The position numbers and the translations under genes are program-made. A stretch of 64,000 nt of DNA from NCBI RefSeq assembly GCF_010093595.1, contig NW_022985454.1, positions 673,473 through 737,472 of the forward strand. The letters run 5' to 3'. This document shows positions 1 through 10,501 of the stretch, in pieces (the stretch's first letter is position 1; each line of letters opens with the position of its first letter). The notes below the pieces were generated by a model. The model searched no databases and had not been told where the DNA came from. It was given only the letters and a program-made list of their open reading frames with translations. This DNA comes from Mytilinidion resinicola. Lineage: Eukaryota > Ascomycota > Dothideomycetes > Mytilinidiales > Mytilinidiaceae.

Positions 1-2640
1 GGTTTGCGTTTTTTTATCCGTGGCTGCTCTATAGGACCTTATTCTTAGCTGCTCTAGCCGTTCTGTTGCTTAAGCGCCTGCTCGTTTTTTAGCTATTCTT
101 ATAGCTAATAGTTCGCGTGTTTTATTTTATAATACACTAGATATAAGTCCTAGTAGTATATTCGCTAGTTTTTACCTTTCCTATATTCTATTAGGTACTA
201 AGGGTCTAGAACTATAGTAGCTACTTCTATAAGTTTATTTTTCTTACCTATNNNNNNNNNNTATATTCGCTAGTTTTTACCTTTCCTATATTCTATTAGG
301 TACTAAGGGTCTAGAACTATAGTAGCTACTTCTATAAGTTTATTTTTCTTACCTATAATATAGTGCTTTGTTTCCTTAAACAGTACTAGTTACGTAATAA
401 TATAATATTTTATCCGATATAGGTACTATTCTTAATATTTCTTATATATTATATACTTATCGCACTTGTTTTTAATATATAATACCTAAAATATCTATCT
501 ATAAAGTAGGTAGTTTCTATCTAGCTGTTTATCTTCCTTACTATAGATACCTATTTTACTAATAGAGTATAAAGCTCTATAGATCTTAATTTCGGTTTAT
601 TTTCTATATAGTTCTAGCGGTTCTTATTCTAGTCTAATACTAAATTCTCTATTACTAGACTACTTTTCTAGTTTATAATCTTTATTACTATTATAGTACT
701 TCTTACTATCCTTAATAGGTAATTTATTATCCAGTTCTTGCTAGATATTACGGCTTAGGCCTTCTAATATATCTAATCTTGCGCAGGTTTCTGCGCTAAT
801 AGTTGCTGTTATTAATATTCCTGCGGCTGCAGCTATTTTTACTTCTTTTTCTCTAGCGAGCTATTCTATAACTCTTCCTATAGCCCTTAGGAATTAGTAA
901 CTAGCTAGTGCTCTTAGCTTTGCGCCCGCTATAGCGTTTTTAGCCTTTTACGCTTTTTGTCTTTTATTAAGGCGTGCAAGAATTTCTCTTACGCTTTGTT
1001 TATATATAGCTATAACTCTATTAACCTGTGCTTTTATATTTAGCAACTTAGTTTTACTATTAGTTTATAGCTTAGGTACGTTGTTTTAGGGTTCTAATCG
1101 CGGTTTAATTATCTAAAACGCCTTATCCGTTTCTAATAGGTAGTTAATCTCTATACTCTTAACTTTTATATTAGCGTAGTAGTTGTCTATAGGGTTGCTA
1201 TTATACTCTTTATTCCTTATTATAGTAATAGTACGTCCCTTTATCCTCTATATTAGATAGTACCCTATTACTTACTTATCTAACTAATAGGTAAAGCAGT
1301 TATTATTATAGCACGCGGTTTATAATATAAAATTATAGCGGTTTATATTCGGCTTTATTATAACGGCTGCTGTTTAGGTGTTCCTGGAGCACTTATTTGC
1401 AAAGTATTCCTATTCTCCGTATAATAGGCATGCGCTGTTGCGCCTTTTTTTTTTACCTTTTTTTATTAGTAATTAGTTTACCCTTCTAGTTATTACGTTG
1501 TTTTATAATATTAATCTCTATACAATCTCTATAGTCGCGGTTAGTTACTTTTAGCTTTAGTTTAGCTAGTTGGGCGTAAGAACAAAGTCCTCTTTTATCT
1601 GCCCGTTCTAGTTATTATTTATACTATCGACTATTAATTTATATTACTATTTCCTTAAGTTTATAAAGTGTTAAAGGCCTTTCGCCTTATATAATTTTAT
1701 TCTTAACATCTTTTTTAAAACCTCTGTAGTATTATACTTATAGAGCTTTATCTCCCTATAATAGCTTAAACGCGATTTATATAAATTCTAAAGTATAGCA
1801 GCTAGTTAAGCCCTTCTGCTTTAGAACTGCTATTTTCTATTCTGCTATCCGTTTTTTATTAGTATCTCTAAAGGTTATCTAAAGTGCTAACTTAAAGTAT
1901 CCGTAATTACTAAATATAATATTAGTTTCTGGTTTCTAATTATCTATATTAGCGTTGCTAAGCTAATCTATAAGCATCGGGTTAAACTAGTTAAACGCTT
2001 TTTTCTTTAAAAAGGTGGCTGCTATACAAACCTTATCTAATTTAAATTTAAGGTTGCTTTAGTTCGTGCGCAGGTATAGCCTTATCTGCGTTATAAATAC
2101 TTATAAAGCTCCTTTTTCCCTAGTAAACTCTTCGGGTTTATTTATTTTATAGCCTCTATAGCTAACTACTCTAGTAGTAGTAAGCTTTTCTTAAACAGTC
2201 TAGAGATTTCCCTATAGGGCTATAATCTTTTTATTTTTAGTATTACTAGCTTCTTTTAGTATTTATATTTATATAAGCAACGCCTGTATATATATTGCTA
2301 CTTTAGCTATAGTTAGGGTTAGTTTAGTAGTTATACTACCTAAAGAGGTTAGTAGGGCTATCTTAATTAATTATTTATATGCAACTTCTTTAATATAGCG
2401 GTGTTTAAAGTATAATAGGTTATTTCTTCTATACCTTCTAAGTGTTATATACTAAGGCAGAGTATAGGTAAGTTATTATTAGGGTGCAATAGTTTTTAAA
2501 AGGTAAGGCAATAATTAATTAAAGTATAAAACGGGGTTATTACTTTTAATAGGTAGTATTAAAGTTTTAAGTTAAATATAAGGTTTCTATCTATATAAAG
2601 GAGCGTTCCTTTATATAAAAGCTCCGTCCTAAAAAACCTT
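1..2640 (-). mobile_element. RIP-degraded Ty3/gypsy-like retrotransposon remnant (gag region)
   Basis: Reading the minus strand through many stops gives a recognisable fungal gypsy-type Gag. A capsid-like segment lies near 2055-1650, with the pieces AATFLKKKAFN and YYRGFKKDVKN. It is followed near 1440-1390 by a decayed zinc-knuckle-like motif (C-x2-Y-G-x4-F-x3-C), then near 1350-1270 by the segment TACYNNNCF that often follows the knuckle in such Gags. Almost all CpA and TpG dinucleotides have become TpA, so sense codons are converted to TAA/TAG. No intact ORF survives. Protease, RT and integrase were not recognised, so this is a fragment or the rest lies left of the window. The 5' end (right side) is uncertain; a 26-bp hairpin lies at 2592-2617. 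Family assignment rests on protein-level resemblance only. Confidence 0.65.
157..356. other. Assembly gap (10 N) flanked by an exact 95-bp duplication
   Basis: Positions 252-261 are N. The 95 bp immediately left (157-251) and right (262-356) of the gap are identical. This is the usual signature of two contig ends that overlap but were joined by a scaffolder without merging. The real distance is then probably minus 95 bp rather than plus 10. A genuine direct repeat is the alternative, but identity across the whole arm inside heavily mutated DNA argues against it. Confidence 0.85.
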
Positions 2641-2899
2641 TTTACTTATCCTGCTCCTAGAGCTTATAGCTTTTAAGCGCCTTAAGCCTAATAAGCGCTC
2701 GCTTAGCTCTATACTTACTTTTCTCCGCGAGCTTAATAAGCTATTATATAACCCTATTCTTATAATACCTATTCTTAGATTATTCCTATCTACTAGCAGT
2801 CTATAGGGGAATCTAGGATCCCTATACGTCCTATATATAACCCCTTTAGTTCTATAACCTAGTTCTATATAATTAGTTTTATCTACTTATTTATCTCCG

Positions 2900-5800
2900 C
2901 AAGTACCTCTACGCTTAGGTTATTCGTATTATAAGCTATAATACAGGTATTGCTAGTATAGTTAGAAGAATACTTAGAGGAAGTATATAAAACTAAAAGG
3001 GCGTATAAAATATAGTGCTCGTCGCAATCTATAGAGGACTAGATATTATACTATATTTAGTATAACCGCAAGAAAAAAACTATATAAAGGGAGAGCACTA
3101 AGGCGTAGCGCTATATAGTAGAAAAAGTAATAAAAAACCTAAAAAGTATATAAAAGCTAGCTAATTAGGGCTATATAGCTAGTAAGAAATTAAAACTTCT
3201 GCCTTAATTTCCCTTTTTTTTAAAACCTAAAAACCCTACTCTATATATAAATAATAAAATAAAAGCACGTATACTAGTAGAGCAGTTTTTTCCGCCTCCG
3301 GCTAATATAGACTTATTTAACCTAAAAAGGTTCTAATACCTAGAACTATATAATACTACGCTAGATATTATAATTAAGGATATTCTTTTAGCGCTAATAG
3401 AAACTGCCCTAGATAAAGCCCAGGGTATTATAGGGATTACTAATAGGTTTCTTAAAAAGTGCGAAATATAGCTAGCGCCTATACTAGCTCGGTTTTTTAT
3501 AAGGTGCCTATATAAAAAATACTATCCTCGGCCGTTTAAAAATTCTATTATAGTAGTGCTATATAAGCTCTAGAAAGCGTTCTATACAACAGCAATAGCC
3601 TATAGGCCGATCGCCCTGCTAGAAATAATAGGTAAGCTACTTAAACGGATTATAGCTATACGGCTATTAAAAATTGCGGAAGAAAAGGATATACTTTTAC
3701 CTAGTTAAATAGGGGCACGACCAGGACGTTTAATATAGATAGTACTTAAGCTTTTTACTAAATAAATCTACGCTATATAGAAAGGAAATCTACAGCTTAT
3801 AGTATTACTTCTTAGCCTAGATATATTAGGGGCGTTTAACTGTATATTATATAAATATATAATATATAACCTATAGATTTAATAAGTACCGGAGTAGATA
3901 GTTAGGTTTATAAGGTTCTTTCTATAGAACCGCACTATAAGGCTTACTATTAGAAACTTTATAGCGGAACCTATTATAGTTACTATAGGAATACTGCAGG
4001 GCTTCTCCCTATTACTAATACTCTTTCTTTTCTTTACTAGCAAGCTTCTACTAATACTATAGCGCGGTAATACAACGGCCTATAGGTTTATTAATAATAT
4101 AAATATTTTTATATATAGTAAAAGTATAGAAGAGAACTATAGAGCTATTAAACGGGCGTATAACTAGTGTATAGAGTAGGCAAAAAAGTATAGAATAGTT
4201 TTTGCGCTAAATAAATACTACCTAATATACTTTATAAGAGCCTATAAGTCTATTAATATAAAAGCTATAGTTAATATATAGGGCTTTACTAAAGGCCCTA
4301 TAATAGACCTAAGAATACTAAGGGTCTAGGTAGATTCTAAACTTAAATAGGGCCCGTATATTAACACTATAAAAAATAAAGCTATAGCCTAGATAAGGGC
4401 TTTTATAAGGCTTATAGCGTTAACCTAGGGTGTAAGCTTCCGGAAGGTATATATAATATACTTGGCGGTTATTAGGCCTGCTATTATATATAGATACACC
4501 TTTTAGTATACTATACCGGGTATAAAAAAGCAGATTAGTAAGACAAAAATTAAGCAGCTTAAAATAGTATAGAACTAGTACCTTTATACTATTTTAGGGG
4601 TATATAAGATAATAAATATTAGGGTAATAAAGCACGAGATATTATACCCTCTACTTTAGCTAAAGCTAGAGAAACTTATAGTAGCCTACGCGGACCGTAT
4701 ATATAAGGGGCCAGCCCGTAAGTATATTAAAACCTAATACAGCCGTATAAAAGAAACGGTCCGTGCTAAATACAGGCCGAAAGGAATACTATAGTACAGC
4801 CTAAGCAGGCGTAATAAACTTCGTAAGCTCGCGGTAAAGGTATTATAGCTAGCCGCATAATATAAAGGCGAATTAGAAGAATTCTATAGGCGTATAAGGC
4901 GTAGTATAATCCAGGATAAATATAAAAAGAAGTAGAAGAAGGAATAGAAAGCCTATTATAAAAAACTACGCTAAAAACCTTTAACACTAGTACTTAACAC
5001 TAAATAAAGCAAATAATAAAAGGTACTATATAAAGGACTTATAAAGGTAGAAAGTATAATTATTATAAACCTATAGACGGAGTATATAGGGCTTAATAGT
5101 TACCTTTACTATATAAAAGTGCCCGGCCACCTAACGCTGGTATACCCTTACGGGTATAGCCTCTAATTCCTAAGATATATTATAATAAGTTGCGGAAAAC
5201 ACGTTAAAGGCAGGGGCGAGCTATTCTAGAAGGCTAAAATAAGAACGTATAAATAGCTCTATAGAAGCTAGAAAGGAAAAAAGGCTATAGCCTAATAGCT
5301 TCTCTAAAAAACGGACCTTTTACTATACCTTTTAGTAGCTAGAAAGATAGCAGAGGCGGAAATATAGGTATTCCACCTTTTATAACTTTATATATACTAC
5401 GTATACTATATATACTATATATACTACGCCGCCTATATTACGCACCTACTTAATAGCTATATCTACCTATATACTGCAGCCCCTATATATATCGCAGCCT
5501 ATATAGCACTACCCCCTATATATATTATTTAATTTAAGGACCAACGCCTTAATAAAGGGCACGCGTGCGAAACAACAGCATATATACCCTTACGCTAATC
5601 CTAAACTAGCTTACTACTCCGGAATTAACTTAACCCGCGCCTAGGAGGACGACTGCAAAACCCGGACAGATTTAGGAAAACGCATTATAATAGCTTATTC
5701 CGTAGTGGACTTAATAGATCTACCACGTGTCCCTAATAGCTATATAACAATAAAAAAAGCGCTTAGCGCTATACACCGCAGAGGACGGGGTTTTTATCCG

Positions 5801-5920
5801 AACGCTATATAGCAGCAAACGGTTTCTCCTTATAAACTAGCCTAGATAGAACAGCTATATAGACCCTAATAGGAGCTATACTAGCGTAATAGAATTTAAT
5901 AATAATAATAATAATTATAT
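2900..5920 (+). mobile_element. RIP-degraded LINE (Tad1-like) reverse transcriptase remnant
   Basis: The plus-strand translation, with many TAG/TAA stops, follows a fungal Tad1-type non-LTR reverse transcriptase. A pre-RT segment lies near 3270-3600. The YRPIALLEIIGKLLKR block lies at 3601-3650, LDILGAF near 3820-3840, GILQGFSLLLILFLF near 3990-4030, and the catalytic box reads FINNINIF near 4088-4112. A C-terminal Cys/His region near 5100-5230 retains KVPGH but has Tyr at most expected Cys/His positions, as expected from TGY>TAY and CAY>TAY changes. A short (TAA)n tract near 5896-5917 fits a LINE 3' tail. An apurinic endonuclease domain upstream was not recognised, so the copy is probably 5'-truncated. 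It cannot encode protein. Confidence 0.8.
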
Positions 5921-5929
5921 ACTTTTATT

Positions 5930-8564
5930 ACTATATATTCTTCTATAGCTCTTATATTACTAGCACTAGTACTTAAGGCTAGGCTTTTTCTACTTTTTCC
6001 AGGAACTTTTTTTAGGTTTTACGGCTTTTATTAATATTATACTATATAATAGTAAGTATACTAGGTTATTCTAATATTAAACTATATCTATAGTATCTGC
6101 AGCGTTTACTACACCTATTTCGGCGCGTAGTTGCTAGCTTATATTATCTTCCTATAAGAACGGTACTTAGGTAACAGTTTTAAGTTATAAAAGTTTATTT
6201 ATATCTCCGTATATTATTAATTAAGTTAACTAGGTTAAAAGCTATAAAAATAGTAATATAAAGTAAGAAGTATATAGTATCTAAAAAGGCGTTAAATAGG
6301 AAAATTGCTGCGTTAAATAAGTAGTCTGCATTATTCTATTAATCTTCGGCTAGCTTAGGTTTTTATTAAAATACTCGAATATTTTCGGTTATCCTACTTT
6401 TTTTAGTGCTATTAGCGCTAGCCCTAGTTTTATACTGCCTTTGCGTGTATTATTATTAGCAGCTTTTTTTTTCCTAGACTAAGTTAAGGTTATATATACC
6501 TTTAGCAGGGCCTAAGGCGTATATAAGCTCGGCTTCTTATTAGTATTATATTAGTATAGCGTTGCTTACCTCTTTAATATAGCCTATAGCTAGGCCTTTT
6601 TCCTTATACTATATTCGGCACTATATACTAGGTAGTTTCTTTTATAGTTAGCGTACTTTTTAGTATCTATTACTATATATTATTTTATATTATATTCCCC
6701 TATATATACTATATATTAAATATCCTTTTTATAGTATTTTATAATATACCTATAGCCCTAGTATTTAAAGTACTATATAGCTATAAAGCCTGCTTTATAT
6801 TTTAAGGCTATTAGTAATTATCTATTTATTATAAATCCCTTTATAATAGCTTTATCTGCTATTACTTCTATATATATACTAGTAATAATTAAGCTAGCGT
6901 ATTAGCCTAGGTTTTCTTATATAGCTTTAATACCCTTTTTATTTTTCTATATTATTTTCTTAATAACTAGGCCTAGGTTAATTATTATATTAGCCCTAAT
7001 AATATTATTTTTAAGTATTTAGCTTTCTAGGTTTAAGTTTTTAGGTACTTTATATACTTCTATTAGCACTGCAGGCAGTTATATATATACTGTTTTACCT
7101 AGCACCTATACCTATTTCCTTTTTTTAAGCAGTGCTTTTTTTATAGCTTTATCCGCAATATATACCTTAATATCTCTACTCTATAGCTTTTTTATACTAC
7201 TAATCTTTATTATATCTAGTAGTCTAGCTACTTAAAGCTTTTAGGTAATAGTTATATTTATATCTACTATAGTTATAGTTCGCTTATTATTATTTTTAAT
7301 ATAAATAGTAATTTTATAGATATTTATAGGTTGCCCTATATACTACCTATTTCCTGCTGCCTTTCTATATTATACAGCTATACCGCTTAGTATAGCTAAT
7401 AGTATTATACCTACTACTGCTGCTGCTGCTGCTACTACTATAGTATACGTCTTTCTATATATTAATAACGCGTATACTTTTTTTTTCGTATTTTTTATTA
7501 TTTTTATTAGCTTTTTCTATAGTATTTACTATAGGTCGATTATAGTATCTAAAAGGCCGAATAGAACGCGTTTTATAAAGTTATAAAGGGTTTAAATAAT
7601 TATATTTATTTTAAGGAATTAGATTAGCTTATTCTATAGAAGGTTTTATATACTATATACTTTATTAATAAGGTCTTAAACGTTCTAGTAGACGTTTTTA
7701 ATAGGCTTCGGGTTTTAGTATTAGTTTTAGCGTTGTTGTTATTATTATTATTAATGCTATTACTAAGGCGGCTGTATATTAAGGGTTATAATTCGCGGTA
7801 TACCTACTATAATACTGCTAGTACTATTTATAGGGCTTTAAGGCTGCGTATAATTGTTTACAGGGCCTTAGATAGCCTCTAGAGGCCCTTTTTAGGTTAT
7901 ATTTCTAAAATACTATAGGGTTAATTATATTATATTTATTAATACTATATATATAGACTATAGTTTCTATACTTTTAATAGTAAATAGTAGAAGGTAAAG
8001 GCTTTATATATAGGTAAAGCTATTAAATTAGTAAAAACTTTCTAAAATACTATTACTACCTTTTTATTATAAAGGCCCTCCGGACGCTAGTATAGTTAAA
8101 AGGTTTATTATTTAACCTTATATAGGAAGTTAAATCGCTTTATTAAAGGCTATACTTATAGCGCTGCTAATAGGTTTTTCCGCTATATAGGTAATAGCTT
8201 AACTATATAGGTAATAGTTAATTATAAAAGCGCGCTTTATTATAAAAAAAAAAATTCTAAGTTACTTCTATTACTTCTAAAAGCTAAAAGGGTATTTATT
8301 TTCTATTAAAGCTTAAGGTTAAAATTAAAATAAGTTGTATTAATATTAATAAAAAATAAATATAAGGAAAAAAAAGTTTTCTAGGTTTAATACTATTATA
8401 AACTAAAGGTCGGAACAATATTAATCTATTCCGCGGAGCCCTAATTATATAACTATCGGGCACGTGTTATATAAGTAAATATATAGCTATAATATTACTT
8501 CTAAAAAGAAATTTTAGTTAATTTTATTATAGAATTACCTAAAAGCCTTAGTTATATATTTTTA
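5930..8564 (-). mobile_element. RIP-degraded LINE ORF1 (gag-like) remnant, minus strand
   Basis: On the minus strand between about 6810 and 6600 the conceptual translation gives consecutive CCHC-like knuckles in which nearly every expected cysteine is tyrosine (for example YFKY-x-GYRYIIKYY and KKYANYKRNY). It ends in AEYSIRKKA, the layout of the ORF1 zinc-knuckle block of Tad1-clade LINEs. TGY to TAY on one strand is the RIP signature TpG>TpA. The N-terminal part (about 8500-6900) is unrecognisable apart from a (CTG)n-like run near 7416-7437. Orientation is opposite to the RT remnant at 2900-5920, with the two 3' ends facing each other near 5925, so they are either different copies or one copy split by an inversion. 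Confidence 0.65.
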
Positions 8565-9177
8565 GGGACTACTAATCGTACACCCCCTAATTCCTAAACG
8601 TACACCCCCTTTTCACTCCATGTACACCCCCCCCTCTTGGCGCTTCACCACCTTCTAATTGGCTTGGAGAGCCCGGAGCTTCCTCTGGGCATTCACTCTT
8701 ACGTCTCTCTACACGTGATGCTATACGCGAGGCCGTACGTGATGCTATGCACGAGGCCGTACGTGAGCTCGTATGTGAGGCCATACGTGATGCTATACAC
8801 GAGGCCGTACGTGAGCTCGTACGTGAGGCCGTACGTAATGCTATACATAAGGCTGTACGTGATGCTATATATAAGGCTGTACGTGAGCTCGTACGTGAGC
8901 TCGTACGCAAGGCTATACATGAGCTCGTACGTGAGCTTGTACGTGAGCTCGTACGTAAGGCTATATAAATTGGCATAATGTAATTGCTTGTGTTGTACAT
9001 GGCCGCATTTAGAGAGAGCATTCGGAATTAATAAGCAAGTTAAGCGAGCGAATCGGGGGCTACGGAGCAGCCCTCCGAGCCAATTAGAAGGTGGTGAAGC
9101 GCCAAGAGGGGGGGGTGTACGTGTAGTGAAAAGGGGGTGTATGTCTAGGAATTAGGGGGTGTACGATTAGTAGTCCC
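8565..9177. mobile_element. Non-autonomous TIR element (MITE-like) with internal 12-bp satellite
   Basis: The 108-bp arms 8565-8672 and 9070-9177 are inverted repeats with only about five mismatches; both ends begin GGGACTACTAATCGTAC. Each arm carries the decamer GTACACCCCC (or complement) three times at exactly 22-bp steps: 8578, 8600 and 8622 on the left; 9111, 9133 (one mismatch) and 9155 on the right. The centre (8714-8965) is a 21-unit tandem array. No transposase is encoded. TTA abuts each end (8562-8564 and 9179-9181, the latter one base off) and may be a 3-bp target duplication, but this is weak. The element is far less AT-rich than the LINE sequence beside it, suggesting later insertion or escape from RIP. 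Superfamily cannot be decided. Confidence 0.8.
8714..8965. repeat. Minisatellite: 21 tandem units of 12 bp
   Basis: Exactly 252 bp divide into 21 consecutive 12-mers with no indels. Typical units are CGTGAGCTCGTA, CGTGAGGCCGTA and CGTGATGCTATA. Unit differences are mainly C/T and G/A transitions. The unit contains GAGCTC and overlaps GTAC at the junctions, both self-complementary, so the array resembles its own complement and could fold into cruciforms. Because 12 is a multiple of 3, several frames on both strands stay open as four-residue repeats (for example RELV/REAV). I take these ORFs as a by-product of the repeat. Confidence 0.95.
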
Positions 9178-10501
9178 CTTAATATTCTATTACTTATAAG
9201 GTTAAGTTTCTAAAATATTAAAGTTTTTTATTAGAGCGTTGTTATATTATCTAATTTTGGTGGGGGTAGAAAAGCGTGCATAAGCTGGTGGCCGTGCACG
9301 AGTTGGTGATTACTTCTACGCGGCTCAACACTAAGCCTTATAGATCTTATAACTCCACCCTACAGCTTTAAAACTCCGCAACTATGTATTTCTTTGGAGT
9401 CCAAAGGATGCATTTAAATGACTAGGGAGAAACGCCTTTGCGTAACGCGAGTAGCTACTTACGGGCTCGGAACATTCAATATAATAGTCCCTGGCTTCGT
9501 GGGAGAATCTCGTAATGTTTCACAAATCTTAGTATCAAAGACGCATGCATAACCGGGTAGCATGCCTAGCGGATAACAAGAATCGCAGCGATTTAATATA
9601 GAAGGCAATCCCTTCTAGAGCGTTGTAGTCTGGCGTCCGCCTCCTTACTTCCTAGTTCTGGGGTCACATGGCCTAGGTCGCGGTTACATGTAACAAGCGA
9701 GAAGGAGCGAGAGGCTGGTGATTTTAAGGAGGAGAGAGCGCCAGCAACTTGAACATGGTCATGAAGGCGTCTTTACTAGAGGAAATTAGAAACATAAGGT
9801 ATGACTAACTCGGCATCTAAGAGATGTTGTAGTTTAGAAGAAAGAGTTGAAGATAAGGTTAACGTGGCAACAACGGGATGACATGGCGTTAACACGAAGA
9901 AAAGAGCTAGGAATCTTGTAACTGGCGAAAAACAACTTAGCAGCGTCGTAAGAACGTTTCTCAACCAACATATTCGCTACCCGTAGCAGCTCAAACAAGT
10001 AGAGGAGAGTGCTTTATCTTGTTTCTCTGTTGTATGTTTTGATATTATGTATACATAATATAGACAGCAGGTGGCAGACTCTGCTTTTCATGTTCGTTGA
10101 GTGCAATGCCTCGTCATAGATATCCATCCGTACACTTGTTTACCACTGCATGAGGAGCCTCATAACATTTTCAGCATTCCGAATGAGAGAAGAATTCGGC
10201 ATTCTGGACAACTAGTAAACTCGCGAGGCTACTCCAGACAGTGTGTCAGCAGAGTATACAGAATAGGAAGATTGGAAGTTTATCATTGCCCCCGGTGTCT
10301 ATTAGTACGTTGGAGTCCCATAAACGGTGGCAGGAAAGTGTATGGATATCAATGACCTGCTAGACTTTGAGTATAGGTCGTGTTCAGATATATAATCTTG
10401 CCTGTTTGACTGACTCTGAAAAGCCTTGATATACGGAGATATTTCAAGAGGGTGATTATGTTGCTCCTGGCACCTTGTCTTTTTTTCCAAGTACACCGTA
10501 A
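9178..10501. other. Gene-free junction between RIP island and gene space
   Basis: To about 9255 the sequence is still AT-rich; it then changes abruptly to ordinary base composition. No gene is supported. Short ORFs here lack family resemblance. The stretch 10137-10350 is related to 11796-11990 on the other side of tip41 (see the repeat entry). The part next to 10501 is the 3' flank of tip41. Confidence 0.6.

Noticed and set aside
7410..7440. (CTG)n microsatellite as a separate locus
   Set aside because: It is short, imperfect and part of the LINE ORF1 remnant, so not listed on its own.
8714..8965. CRISPR-like regular array
   Set aside because: Units are contiguous 12-mers without spacers, in a fungal nuclear context, and there are no cas genes.
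8587..9021. Long repeat-coded ORFs on both strands inside the 12-bp array
   Set aside because: They arise automatically because a 12-bp unit without stops is a multiple of three. Composition is only four-residue repeats, and both strands are equally open.
10101..10355. 84-codon plus-strand ORF
   Set aside because: It has no family resemblance, and the DNA is explained by the diverged repeat copy.
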